Assembly: GCF_013369485.1 (NCBI RefSeq)
Contig: NZ_JABWEB010000001.1
Span: 248,001 to 312,000 of the forward strand
Length of the DNA stretch: 64,000 nt
Direction of reading: 5' to 3'
Source of the DNA: Massilia sp. BJB1822
Lineage (GTDB): Bacteria; Pseudomonadota; Gammaproteobacteria; Burkholderiales; Burkholderiaceae_D
In this document: piece after piece, positions 34,862 to 42,966 of the stretch
Layout: each line of letters starts with the position of its first letter
Numbering within the stretch: the stretch's first letter is position 1
Translations under genes and position numbers: made by a program
The notes under the pieces: generated by a model
The model's input: the letters and a program-made list of their open reading frames with translations, nothing else
Database searches by the model: none
What the model was told of the DNA's origin: nothing

Positions 34862-36889
34862 ATGTTCAAAAAAATCCTGATTGCCAACCGCGGTGAAATC
34901 GCTTGCCGCGTCGCCTCCACCGCTCGCCGCATGGGCATCAAAACCGTTGCCGTGTATTCGGAAGCGGATGCGAACGCCAAGCATGTGGCGGTGTGCGACG
35001 AAGCGGTGCTGATCGGTCCTGCGCCCGCCAAGGAAAGCTATCTGCGCGGCGACAAGATCATCGCCGTGGCATTGGCAACGGGAGCGCAGGCCATCCATCC
35101 CGGCTACGGCTTCCTGTCCGAGAACGCCGAGTTCGCGGACGCCTGCGCCGAAGCGGGCCTGGTGTTCATTGGCCCGCCGGCTTCGGCCATGCGCGCCATG
35201 GGTTCCAAGTCGGCCGCCAAATCGCTGATGGAAAAAGCCAAGGTACCGCTGGTACCCGGCTACCACGGCGACGAGCAGGATGCCGATTTCCTGCAGAAGG
35301 AAGCGGACCGCATCGGCTATCCGGTGCTGCTGAAGGCCTCAGCCGGCGGCGGCGGCAAGGGCATGCGCGTGGTGGAGAACACGGCGGCGTTCAAGGATGC
35401 GCTGGCGTCCTGCAAGCGCGAGGCGATCAGCTCCTTCGGCGACGACAAGGTGCTGGCCGAGAAGTATCTGCAGCGCCCGCGCCATATCGAGATCCAGGTG
35501 TTTGCCGACACCCTGGGCAACTGCATCTATCTGTTCGAGCGCGATTGCTCGGTGCAGCGCCGCCACCAGAAAGTGCTGGAGGAAGCGCCGGCGCCGAATA
35601 TGACGGCGGAACGCCGCGCCGCCATGGGCGACGCCGCCGTGGCGGCAGCCAAGGCGGTCGGCTATGTGGGCGCCGGCACGGTGGAATTCATCGCCAACCA
35701 GGACGGCAGCTTCTACTTCATGGAGATGAACACCCGCCTGCAGGTTGAGCACCCTGTCACGGAAATGGTGACCGGCACCGACCTGGTGGAATGGCAGTTG
35801 CGCGTGGCAGCCGGCGAGCCGCTGCCGAAGCGGCAGGATGAATTGAAGATCACCGGCCACGCCATCGAGGCGCGCATCTATGCGGAGAATCCGGAGAAAG
35901 GCTTCCTGCCTTCGATCGGCACGCTGCGCCATCTGGAAACGCCGGATGCGGTGAATTTCGAACTGGGCGGCATTCCCAATCTGCCTTCCGCCGTGCGCAT
36001 CGATTCCGGCGTGCGCGAAGGCGATGCGATTTCGCCCTTCTACGATCCGATGATCGCCAAGCTGATCGTCTGGGGCGCCGACCGCAAACAGGCGCTGGCG
36101 CGCATGGCCCAGGCGCTGTCGCAATACCAGATCGTCGGCCTGGCCACCAATATCGCCTTCCTCAAACGCCTGGTGGAAGGCGACGCCTTCGCCAACGCCG
36201 ACCTGGATACGGGCCTGATCGAACGCAATCAGGAAGCCCTGTTCCCGCCTGCCCGCTCGGTGCCGGCTGCTGCCGTGGCCCTGGCCGCCGTGGCCCTGGT
36301 GGAAGAAGAGAAAGAGCAATCGGCCGCCCAGTCGGGCGCCAACCGCGCCGATCCCTGGGGCCAGGCCCTGGGCTGGCGCATGAATACGGCCTATGCGCGC
36401 AAGCTGTCCTTCAGCGACGAGCATGGCAAGAACTATCAGCCGCAGTTCAGCTATCTGCATCAGGGCTGGCTGCTGGCGATGGAGGGCATCGAGGCGCATG
36501 TGAGCCTGATGTCGCAACAAGGCGTGGATTTGAGCATCAAGCTGGGTGAAACCTCGGTGCATGGCACGGTGCGCCGCGACGGTGAGCTATTCCATGTGTT
36601 CACCGGCGGCGGCCATTATGCGCTGGCCTATAACGACCCGATGGCACATGCGGGCGAAGCGGAAGCCGAAGGCGGCCGCCTCACCGCACCGATGCCGGGC
36701 AAGGTAGTGGCGGTGCTGGCCAAAGCGGGCCAGCAAGTGAAAAAGGGCGAGGCACTGGTCATCATGGAGGCGATGAAGATGGAACACACCATTGCCGCCC
36801 CGCACGATGGCCTGGTGGACGAGATCCTGTATGCCATCGGCGACCAGGTCACCGACGGCGCACCACTGCTCGCGTTCAAAACAGCTTGA
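34862..36889 (+). CDS. mccA: 3-methylcrotonyl-CoA carboxylase, alpha (biotin-containing) subunit
   Basis: A 675-residue biotin carboxylase/carrier protein. The N-terminal KKILIANRGEIACRV, the ATP-grasp loop KASAGGGGKGMRVV, EKYLQRPRHIEIQVF, FYFMEMNTRLQVEHPVTEMVTG and the C-terminal biotinyl motif VIMEAMKMEH with Lys639 are all present. Biotin at that Lys is attached by BirA. Its length and the neighbouring mccB, hydratase and HMG-CoA lyase genes identify it as the methylcrotonyl-CoA enzyme rather than acetyl- or propionyl-CoA carboxylase. A 62-base gap separates it from bioB, without a visible terminator. Confidence 0.93.
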   Translation: MFKKILIANRGEIACRVASTARRMGIKTVAVYSEADANAKHVAVCDEAVLIGPAPAKESYLRGDKIIAVALATGAQAIHPGYGFLSENAEFADACAEAGLVFIGPPASAMRAMGSKSAAKSLMEKAKVPLVPGYHGDEQDADFLQKEADRIGYPVLLKASAGGGGKGMRVVENTAAFKDALASCKREAISSFGDDKVLAEKYLQRPRHIEIQVFADTLGNCIYLFERDCSVQRRHQKVLEEAPAPNMTAERRAAMGDAAVAAAKAVGYVGAGTVEFIANQDGSFYFMEMNTRLQVEHPVTEMVTGTDLVEWQLRVAAGEPLPKRQDELKITGHAIEARIYAENPEKGFLPSIGTLRHLETPDAVNFELGGIPNLPSAVRIDSGVREGDAISPFYDPMIAKLIVWGADRKQALARMAQALSQYQIVGLATNIAFLKRLVEGDAFANADLDTGLIERNQEALFPPARSVPAAAVALAAVALVEEEKEQSAAQSGANRADPWGQALGWRMNTAYARKLSFSDEHGKNYQPQFSYLHQGWLLAMEGIEAHVSLMSQQGVDLSIKLGETSVHGTVRRDGELFHVFTGGGHYALAYNDPMAHAGEAEAEGGRLTAPMPGKVVAVLAKAGQQVKKGEALVIMEAMKMEHTIAAPHDGLVDEILYAIGDQVTDGAPLLAFKTA

Positions 36890-36901
36890 GGAGAGGACAC
36901 C

Positions 36902-37834
36902 ATGCGTATATTGCTGTACCGCGCGGACGGCCAGACCGGCCCGTGGATCAAGGACTTTTCCGAGTTCCTGCCTGAGGCGGAAGTCGTGATCTGGCAGGAT
37001 GGCGTGAAGGCGCCGCCCTGCGACTATGCGGTGGTGTGGTCGCCGCCGGAAGCCATGCTGCGCGAGCTGTCGGAAGTGAAGGCCATCTTCCTGACCGGCG
37101 CCGGCGCGGACGCCATCATGAAGCACGAGCATATGATCCCGCGCGAGATTCCCATTGTGCGTCTGGGCGATGCCGGCATGGGCGTGCAGATGGCCGAATA
37201 CGTGGCGCACGCCGTGCTGCGCTACTACCGCCGCCTGGACGAATACGAAGTCCAGGCGCGCAACGGCCAATGGCTGCAGCTGCCGCAGCACGAGAAGGAG
37301 GAATTCTCCGTCGGCGTGCTGGGCATGGGCATGCTGGGCGGGCGCGTGCTGCAGGCGCTCAAGGAATTCGGCTTCCCGCTGCGCGGCTGGAGCCGCAGCG
37401 AGAAGCGGGTGGACGGCGTGCAGTGCTTCCACGGCAGCGAGGGGCTGGACGCCTTCCTGGCCGGCTCGCGCGTGGTGGTGTGCATGCTGCCGCTGACCTC
37501 CGAAACCAACAATCTGCTGAACCGCACGAATATGCTCAAGCTGCCGCAAGGCGCTTACCTGATCAATGTGGCGCGCGGCGGCCATGTCTCGGAGCCGGAT
37601 CTGCTGACGCTGGTGAAGACCGGCCATATCGCCGCCGCCACGCTGGACGTGTTCCGCAACGAGCCGCTGCCGATGCAGCACCCCTTCTGGGAAGAGCCGC
37701 GCATCACTATCACGCCGCATATCTCGGCGCTGACGCTGCGCCGCGAGAGCGTGCAGCAGATCGCCCACAAAATGCGTCTGCTGGCGAAGGGCGAGCCGGT
37801 GGCCGATGTGATCAACCGCGAGCAGGGGTATTGA
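36902..37834 (+). CDS. ghrA: D-2-hydroxyacid dehydrogenase (GhrA-like)
   Basis: A 310-residue NAD(P)-dependent dehydrogenase of the glyoxylate/hydroxypyruvate reductase A type. It has the nucleotide motif VGVLGMGMLGGRVLQAL, GWSRSEK, the catalytic Arg in INVARGGHV, Glu in FRNEPLP and His in ITPHISALTLR. Its role within a leucine operon is unclear; it lies 12 bases after mccA and 1 base before the HMG-CoA lyase gene, so it is co-transcribed. It may detoxify glyoxylate or reduce another 2-oxoacid. Confidence 0.87.
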   Translation: MRILLYRADGQTGPWIKDFSEFLPEAEVVIWQDGVKAPPCDYAVVWSPPEAMLRELSEVKAIFLTGAGADAIMKHEHMIPREIPIVRLGDAGMGVQMAEYVAHAVLRYYRRLDEYEVQARNGQWLQLPQHEKEEFSVGVLGMGMLGGRVLQALKEFGFPLRGWSRSEKRVDGVQCFHGSEGLDAFLAGSRVVVCMLPLTSETNNLLNRTNMLKLPQGAYLINVARGGHVSEPDLLTLVKTGHIAAATLDVFRNEPLPMQHPFWEEPRITITPHISALTLRRESVQQIAHKMRLLAKGEPVADVINREQGY

Positions 37835-37835
37835 T

Positions 37836-38744
37836 ATGAGTTTGCCTAAGCAAGTCAAAATCGTCGAAGTGGGACCGCGCGACGGCCTGCAGAACGAGAA
37901 GGAAAGCGTGCCGGCCGAGGTCAAGATCGAGCTGGTGGACCGTCTGACCTCGGCCGGTTTCGCCAATATCGAGGCGGCGTCCTTCGTTTCGCCCAAGTGG
38001 GTGCCGCAGATGGCCACCAGCAAGGAGGTGATGGCGGCCATCGCGCGCAAACCGGGCGTGATCTATTCCGCGCTGACGCCGAATATGCAGGGCTTCGAGG
38101 CGGCGCTGGCGGCGCGCGCCGACGAGGTGGTAATCTTCGGTTCGGCCTCGGAAGCGTTCTCGCAGCGGAATATCAACTGCTCGATCGCCGAATCGATCGC
38201 GCGCTTCGTCGACGTGGCGAAAGCGGCCAAGGACAACGGTTTGCGCCTGCGCGGCAGCATCAGCTGCTCCTTCGGTTGCCCGTACCAGGGCGAGGTGCCG
38301 CTGGACGCCGTGGCCGATGTGGTGGGCCGCATGCGCGACCTGGGCTGCGACGAGATCGACATCGCCGACACCATCGGCGTCTCCACCCCGCGCAAGACGC
38401 AGGCCGTGATGGCGGCGGCGGCGCGCGAGTTCCGCATCGAAGGCCTGTCCGGCCACTTCCACGACACCTACGGCCAAGCGCTGGCGAATATCTACGCCAG
38501 CATGGAAGCGGGCATCGCCATCTTCCACTCCTCGGTGTCGGGGCTGGGCGGCTGCCCGTATGCCAAGGGCGCGACTGGCAATGTGGCGACCGAGGACGTG
38601 CTGTACATGATGCAGGGGCTGGGCATCGAGACTGGCGTGGACCTGGACATCGTGGTCGACGCCGGCCAGTTCATCTCGCAATTCCTGGGCCGCAAAGGCG
38701 CCAGCCGCGCCGGCAACGCCATCGCGGCCAAGCGCGCTGGCTGA
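37836..38744 (+). CDS. mvaB: Hydroxymethylglutaryl-CoA lyase
   Basis: A 302-residue TIM-barrel lyase cleaving HMG-CoA to acetoacetate and acetyl-CoA, the last step of leucine breakdown. The N-terminal VEVGPRDGLQNEK, the substrate Arg and metal ligands in GPRDG and GHFHDTYGQAL, and the C-terminal signature GLGGCPYAKGATGNVATED with the active-site Cys are intact. The start follows the ghrA stop by one base. An efficient terminator ends the operon 5 bases after the stop codon. Confidence 0.94.
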   Translation: MSLPKQVKIVEVGPRDGLQNEKESVPAEVKIELVDRLTSAGFANIEAASFVSPKWVPQMATSKEVMAAIARKPGVIYSALTPNMQGFEAALAARADEVVIFGSASEAFSQRNINCSIAESIARFVDVAKAAKDNGLRLRGSISCSFGCPYQGEVPLDAVADVVGRMRDLGCDEIDIADTIGVSTPRKTQAVMAAAAREFRIEGLSGHFHDTYGQALANIYASMEAGIAIFHSSVSGLGGCPYAKGATGNVATEDVLYMMQGLGIETGVDLDIVVDAGQFISQFLGRKGASRAGNAIAAKRAG

Positions 38745-38749
38745 ACAAA

Positions 38750-38780
38750 CAAGGGACGCCGCCGGCGTCCCTTGTTTTTT
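38750..38780 (+). terminator. Rho-independent terminator of the leucine/biotin operon
   Basis: A perfect 11-bp stem, CAAGGGACGCC (38750-38760) / GGCGTCCCTTG (38764-38774), with a 3-base loop is followed by six T. It begins 5 bases after the HMG-CoA lyase stop. Confidence 0.92.
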
Positions 38781-38794
38781 GCGGCCGGAATGGA

Positions 38795-38830
38795 AAAATC
38801 CCGTGTGACGTTGCCATCACACGGGATTTT
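38795..38830. terminator. Bidirectional terminator, mainly for tRNA-Pro
   Basis: A perfect 14-bp stem, AAAATCCCGTGTGA (38795-38808) / TCACACGGGATTTT (38817-38830), has A at its left and T at its right edge, so it can act in both directions. It lies 6 bases beyond the 3' end of the tRNA-Pro gene on the minus strand and backs up the + strand terminator. Confidence 0.85.
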
Positions 38831-38836
38831 AAATTT

Positions 38837-38913
38837 TGGTCGGAGTACAAGGATTCGAACCTTGGACCCCCTGGTCCCAAACCAGGTGCGCTACCGGGCT
38901 GCGCTACACTCCG
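38837..38913 (-). tRNA. tRNA-Pro (anticodon TGG)
   Basis: On the minus strand the 77 bases fold as a standard tRNA. The acceptor stem is CGGAGTG with its complement, starting with C1 as in bacterial tRNA-Pro; the D-arm is GCGC/GCGC; the anticodon arm CCTGG-TTTGGGA-CCAGG has TGG at positions 34-36; the T-arm contains GGTTCGAATCC. The 3' CCA is encoded. No integrase or att-like duplication lies nearby. Confidence 0.97.
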
Positions 38914-39031
38914 AAGAAGCAAGATAATACAAGCAGCTCAGCCGGTCGTCAAGCGTCTCAGCGAAAAAACTTCATCCGGTCTTCATTCTAGGCGTGCTAA
39001 ATTGCTTATGTTGGTACCGAGGTAAGCAATC

Positions 39032-39718
39032 ATGGATCAGAGCAGCACCGCATACGACACGCAAGCCGCATTCAGCTCCGCCGCGCGGCGGCCGGGCGGC
39101 ATGCTGGCCGGGATCGCCGTCTCGCTGCTGGTGCATGCGATGCTGATCCTGATGTACCGCAGCAGCGCGCCGCTGCCCCAGTTCGCGCCACCGGACGAGG
39201 CGCGGCGCAGCACCACAGTGTGGCTGCTGCGTCCCGCGCCGCCCAAGCCCGCAGCGGCACCCGCCGCGCCGGAAGTGCCGCCATCCGTGGCCCAGGCCAA
39301 GCCCGAGCCGGCCCCCAAACCGGCCAAACGCCGGCAGGAACTGGCCGCGCGGCCCCGTCCCGAACTGCGGGAAGCACAGCCCATCCACGAAAAACCGGCG
39401 GAAGAAGCGGTTGCCGCCACGCCGGCCCTGCCGGCCGATCCCTTCGCCCAGCCGGCCGCCCCGGCCAGCAATGGCAAATTCGACATCGACGCAGCGCGCA
39501 AATCGGCGCGCCAACTCGCATCCGAACCCGAGCTGCCGGACGACGCTCCGCTGGCCCGCCTCAAAGCCCAGCAGCGCCAGCGCGAAATACAGGAACGCAA
39601 GCTGGCACGCGAAATGGCCAAAACCGCCCGTCCCGACTGCAAGGACGGCCTCCCCGGCGGCCTGCTCGCCCCCCTCTTCCTGCTGATGGACAAAAAAGAC
39701 CACGGCTGCAAGTGGTAA
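39032..39718 (+). CDS. Membrane-anchored Pro/Ala-rich protein of unknown function (TonB-like N-terminus)
   Basis: A 228-residue protein with one N-terminal membrane helix (MLAGIAVSLLVHAMLILMY), then a Pro/Ala/Lys-rich stretch (about residues 65-150) like the periplasm-spanning part of TonB, a charged helical region (LARLKAQQRQREIQERKLAREMAK) and a Cys-containing end (DCKDGLPGGLLAPLFLLMDKK, HGCKW). No TonB C-terminal domain is visible, so it is not an ordinary TonB. GAGGTAA gives the ribosome site. It stands alone between tRNA-Pro and repeat copy C. Confidence 0.7.
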   Translation: MDQSSTAYDTQAAFSSAARRPGGMLAGIAVSLLVHAMLILMYRSSAPLPQFAPPDEARRSTTVWLLRPAPPKPAAAPAAPEVPPSVAQAKPEPAPKPAKRRQELAARPRPELREAQPIHEKPAEEAVAATPALPADPFAQPAAPASNGKFDIDAARKSARQLASEPELPDDAPLARLKAQQRQREIQERKLAREMAKTARPDCKDGLPGGLLAPLFLLMDKKDHGCKW

Positions 39719-39734
39719 AAGACCCACCACAGCC

Positions 39735-39780
39735 GAGCCCGTGTCCGATTGGGGTCTGACCCCAAGGTGGACACGGGCTG
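39735..39780. repeat. Dispersed palindromic element, copy C
   Basis: The element has arms GAGCCCGTGTCCGATT and (on the other strand) CAGCCCGTGTCCACCTT around GGGGTCTGACCCC. Its right half is identical to that of copy B at 2.3 kb; its left arm resembles copy A, including the preceding GCC. It lies between two convergent genes, ending 10 bases from the rsmI stop. Confidence 0.78.
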
Positions 39781-39790
39781 GGCCGTCGTG

Positions 39791-40696
39791 TCAGGCATTT
39801 TTGAGCTGGAGGGCGCGGTCGTAGAGGGCGTTTTTCTTGCGGCCGGTGATCTGGGCGGCCAAGGCGGCGGCTTGCTTGACCGGGAGCTCGGCCAGCAGGA
39901 TGCTCAGCACGCGCTCGGCTTCGGCGTCATCCTCCTCATCGGCGGCGGGGGCACCGTCGACCAGGACGACGTATTCGCCTTTTTCGCGGTGGGCGTCGGC
40001 GCGCAGCCAGGCGTCGGCGTCGGCCAGCGGGCAGCGGTGGATTTCTTCGAACAACTTGGTCAGCTCGCGCGCGAAGACGACCTGGCGTTCGGGGCCGAAC
40101 GCTTCTTTCAGCGCGGCGGCGCATTCGATAATGCGGTGCGGCGCTTCGTAGAATACGAGGATCGGCTTGGCGGCGGCCAGGCTTTGCAGCACGCTTTCGC
40201 GCTGCTTGGCTTTCGAGGGCAGGAAGCCGACAAAGTGGAATTCGTCCTTGACCAGGCCACTGGCCGAAAGCGCGGTGACGGCGGCCGAGGCGCCCGGCAA
40301 CGGCACCACATTCAGGCCGGCGGCGCGCACGGCGTCGACGATGCGGGCGCCGGGGTCGGACACGGCGGGCGTGCCGGCGTCCGATACCAGGGCGATGCGC
40401 TCTCCGGCTTGCAGGCGCGCGATCAGCATCTGCGCCGCCTCCCTTTCGTTGTGCATGTGCGCGGCCAGCAGCGGCTTGCTGATGCCGAAGCGGTTCATCA
40501 GCTGGGCAGTGTTGCGCGTGTCTTCGCAAGCCACGGCATCGGCCAGGCTCAGGATGTGCAGCGCGCGCAGGCTGATGTCGGTGACATTGCCGATGGGGGT
40601 CGCCACTACATACAATGTTGCGCTAGGATAGGTCTGGTGCGCAGCTTCGCCCATGATGGGCAGGTTGGCGATCGGGCTGGAATCTTGAACTGTCAT
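39791..40696 (-). CDS. rsmI: 16S rRNA (cytidine(1402)-2'-O)-methyltransferase
   Basis: A 301-residue SAM-dependent tetrapyrrole-methylase-fold enzyme modifying the 2'-OH of C1402 in 16S rRNA. Motifs: LYVVATPIGNVTDISLRAL, ACEDTRNTAQLMNRFGI, ALVSDAGTPAVSDPGARIV, VVPLPGASAAVTALSASGL and FYEAPHRI. Its start codon lies 11 bases from that of the divergent lpoA gene; rsmI-lpoA-yraN-diaA-dolP is the same gene set as yraL-yraM-yraN-yraO-yraP in E. coli. Confidence 0.94.
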   Translation of the reverse strand: MTVQDSSPIANLPIMGEAAHQTYPSATLYVVATPIGNVTDISLRALHILSLADAVACEDTRNTAQLMNRFGISKPLLAAHMHNEREAAQMLIARLQAGERIALVSDAGTPAVSDPGARIVDAVRAAGLNVVPLPGASAAVTALSASGLVKDEFHFVGFLPSKAKQRESVLQSLAAAKPILVFYEAPHRIIECAAALKEAFGPERQVVFARELTKLFEEIHRCPLADADAWLRADAHREKGEYVVLVDGAPAADEEDDAEAERVLSILLAELPVKQAAALAAQITGRKKNALYDRALQLKNA

Positions 40697-40707
40697 TGGG
40701 GGTATGG

Positions 40708-41949
40708 ATGCTGGCTAGGAAAATAAGAATACTGTTACTGGGCCTCGTTGCGGCTCTTGTCGGCGCATGCAGTGCGCCTTGCGGCGCGCCCGGCCGATTG
40801 TGCGCGCCAATCGTGTCGGTGACAAGTGCGCCGCCGCCAGCGGCCCAGACTTACGCCGTCGCCATGCCCGGCGCGGCCGGCGAAGAGAGCGAACCATCGG
40901 CCGCCGTCCAGCCGACGGCGGGCCAGCCGGTGCGCATCGCCCTGCTGCTGCCGCTGCGTTCCGAAGCCCTGGGCCAGGCCGCCGACGCCTTGCGCGCGGG
41001 CTTCCTGACGGCCTGGGAGCGCGACCGCGACGGCTTCGCGGTCACCGTGGTGGAAACCGGCGATGCGGCGCAGGATGTTCTGTCCAGCTACGCCGCCAGC
41101 CTGGAACAGCAGGATATCGTGGTCGGTCCCCTGGCCCGTTCCGCCGTCACCGCCGTGGCGGGCAGCGCGCTGGTGAACAAGCCGACCATCGCGCTGAACC
41201 ATCCGGATGGCCGCAGCGAGACGGCGCTGCCCGAGAAGATGCTGGTCATGGGCCTGTCCATCGAGGACGAGGCGCGCCAGGCGGCGCGCTGGGCGGCGCA
41301 GGAGCATCCCGGCGCCACCGCCCTGATCCTGAGCGGCAACGCGGCCTGGCAGCGCCGCATCGCCAGCGCTTTTTCCAGCCAGTGGCAACGCCAGGGCCAG
41401 CCCGCGCAGACGCAGGAGATGAGCGCCATTAACGGCTATCTGAGCGATCCGGAACTGGTGGCCCTGCGCGCCCGCCTGCAGACGGCCGGCCCCACCGTGC
41501 TGTTCGCCGCCCTCGACACCGACCAGGCGCGCCAGCTGCGCGTGGCCCTGTCGGCTCCGCCGCTGGGCGAGATTCCGATCTATGGCACGTCGTCGCTGAA
41601 TCCCGGCCGCAGCCGCCTGCTGCCCGGCCCTGAGCTGGACGGCGTGCGCCTGCTCGACCTGCCATGGCAGTTGCAGCGCGACCATCCGGCGGTGATGGTG
41701 TATCCGCAGCCGGTGCCCCGCGACGATGCGCGCCTGAGCGCCGATATGGAGCGCCTGTACGCGCTCGGCATCGACGCCTTCCGCGTGGCGCGCGAGATCG
41801 CCCTGCGTCCGGGCGCGCGCTTCACGCTGGACGGCGTGACCGGCCAGCTCTCGGTCAGCTTCGGCCAGGGTGCGGCTTATTTCGAACGCACCGAACTGCC
41901 GGCGGTGTACCGCAACGGCATTCCGGTGCCGCTGTCCACCCAGCCGTAA
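40708..41949 (+). CDS. lpoA: Penicillin-binding protein activator lipoprotein, LpoA-like (short form)
   Basis: A 413-residue outer-membrane lipoprotein (signal ILLLGLVAALVGAC). The mature part matches the C-terminal, periplasmic-binding-protein-like domain of LpoA: VRIALLLPLRSEALGQAADALRAGFL, DIVVGPLARSAVTAVA, GMS-type central region, GIDAFRVAREIAL and FTLDGVTGQLSV. LpoA stimulates the transpeptidase of PBP1A. The N-terminal TPR domain of the E. coli protein (over 600 residues) is missing. The ATG at 40708 has GGGGG 5 bases upstream; a TTG at 40696 is less likely. Confidence 0.87.
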   Translation: MLARKIRILLLGLVAALVGACSAPCGAPGRLCAPIVSVTSAPPPAAQTYAVAMPGAAGEESEPSAAVQPTAGQPVRIALLLPLRSEALGQAADALRAGFLTAWERDRDGFAVTVVETGDAAQDVLSSYAASLEQQDIVVGPLARSAVTAVAGSALVNKPTIALNHPDGRSETALPEKMLVMGLSIEDEARQAARWAAQEHPGATALILSGNAAWQRRIASAFSSQWQRQGQPAQTQEMSAINGYLSDPELVALRARLQTAGPTVLFAALDTDQARQLRVALSAPPLGEIPIYGTSSLNPGRSRLLPGPELDGVRLLDLPWQLQRDHPAVMVYPQPVPRDDARLSADMERLYALGIDAFRVAREIALRPGARFTLDGVTGQLSVSFGQGAAYFERTELPAVYRNGIPVPLSTQP

Positions 41950-41960
41950 GCGGCAAGGCC

Positions 41961-42311
41961 ATGGCCCGCACCAGCCAGCAGCTGACGGGCCAGGCCAGCG
42001 AGGACGCGGCCCTGGAACATCTGCTGAGCCAAGGCCTGCAACTGGTCGAGCGCAATTTCCGCTGCAAGGTGGGCGAGCTCGATCTGATCATGCGCGACGG
42101 CGCCACCCTGGTCTTTGTCGAGGTGCGGCGGCGCGCCAGCAAGCGTTTCGGCGGGGCCACCGCCAGCATCACGCCGGCCAAGCAGCAGCGCCTGTTGCGC
42201 GCCGCCCAGTTCTACCTGCTGCGCTGCCAACCGCTGCCGCCCTGCCGCTTCGACGTCGTCGCCATCGACGGCGCAGAGCTGGTCTGGCTGCGCCACGTAC
42301 TCGAAATGTAA
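41961..42311 (+). CDS. yraN: YraN/UPF0102 endonuclease-like protein
   Basis: A 116-residue protein with the restriction-endonuclease-like core: [34 protein letters not shown]. The Glu and Asp in GELDLI and the Glu in FVEVR are the expected metal-binding residues, with Arg where Lys is more common (EVK). [25 protein letters not shown] is the family helix. AAGG lies just before the ATG. Function is not established; a link to DNA recombination or repair has been proposed. Confidence 0.88.
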   Translation: MARTSQQLTGQASEDAALEHLLSQGLQLVERNFRCKVGELDLIMRDGATLVFVEVRRRASKRFGGATASITPAKQQRLLRAAQFYLLRCQPLPPCRFDVVAIDGAELVWLRHVLEM

Positions 42312-42353
42312 GCATTTTTTACAGGGCTTGTCCGACCCACCCTACGCCTGCAC

Positions 42354-42359
42354 TATAAT
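42354..42359 (+). promoter_or_regulatory. Candidate -10 box directly before diaA
   Basis: A perfect TATAAT lies 10 bases before ATG 42370. A transcript from it would start at about 42366 and be nearly leaderless. The best upstream -35 match, TTGTCC (42328-42333), is 20 bases away, which is long. Confidence 0.35.
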
Positions 42360-42369
42360 CATGCACACT

Positions 42370-42966
42370 ATGAATAATCAACGCATCCTCTCGCACTTCC
42401 ACGAAAGTGCCGAAATCAAGATCCAGTCCGCCACCGCGCTCGCGCAGCCCATCGCGCAGGCGATCGAACTGATGTTTTCCGCTCTATCGAACGGGAACAA
42501 GATCCTCGTCTGCGGCAATGGCGGCTCAGCTGCCGATGCCCAGCACTTCGCCGCCGAGCTGGTAGGCCGCTTCGAGCGCGAACGCTTCCCGCTGCCAGCC
42601 ATCGCGCTGACCACGGACACCTCGATCCTGACGGCGGTGGCGAACGATTACAGCTACCGCGAAATCTTCTCCAAGCAGGTGCAGGCATTCGGCCAGGCCG
42701 GCGATATCCTGCTGGCGATTTCCACTTCGGGCAATTCGGGCAATGTGATGGCGGCCGTCGAAGCGGCGCTGGAGCGCGAGATGCGCGTAGTAGCCCTGAC
42801 CGGCAAAGGCGGCGGCGCCATGGGCAAAATGCTGACCGACGCCGACGTGCATATCTGCGTGCCGGCCGAACGCACCGCCCGCATTCAGGAAGTCCACCTG
42901 GTAACCATCCACTGTATTTGCGACGGCATCGACGTCGCCCTGTTCGGAGGAGATGTGAATGAGTAA
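42370..42966 (+). CDS. diaA: SIS-domain DnaA initiator-associating protein / phosphoheptose-isomerase-like
   Basis: A 198-residue SIS-fold protein with the phosphosugar loop [28 protein letters not shown] and [22 protein letters not shown]. By gene order it corresponds to DiaA, which binds DnaA and promotes initiation timing, but the sequence is also close to GmhA, and the catalytic-type residues E (in AAELVGRFE) and H (QEVHLVTIH) are retained; an isomerase role is not excluded. An ATG three codons earlier (42361) is possible. No ribosome site is seen, in keeping with a very short leader. Its end overlaps dolP by 8 bases. Confidence 0.85.
   Translation: MNNQRILSHFHESAEIKIQSATALAQPIAQAIELMFSALSNGNKILVCGNGGSAADAQHFAAELVGRFERERFPLPAIALTTDTSILTAVANDYSYREIFSKQVQAFGQAGDILLAISTSGNSGNVMAAVEAALEREMRVVALTGKGGGAMGKMLTDADVHICVPAERTARIQEVHLVTIHCICDGIDVALFGGDVNE

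Noticed and set aside
38837..38913. tRNA-Pro as attachment site of an integrated element
   Set aside because: No integrase gene and no partial duplication of the tRNA 3' end were seen on either side.
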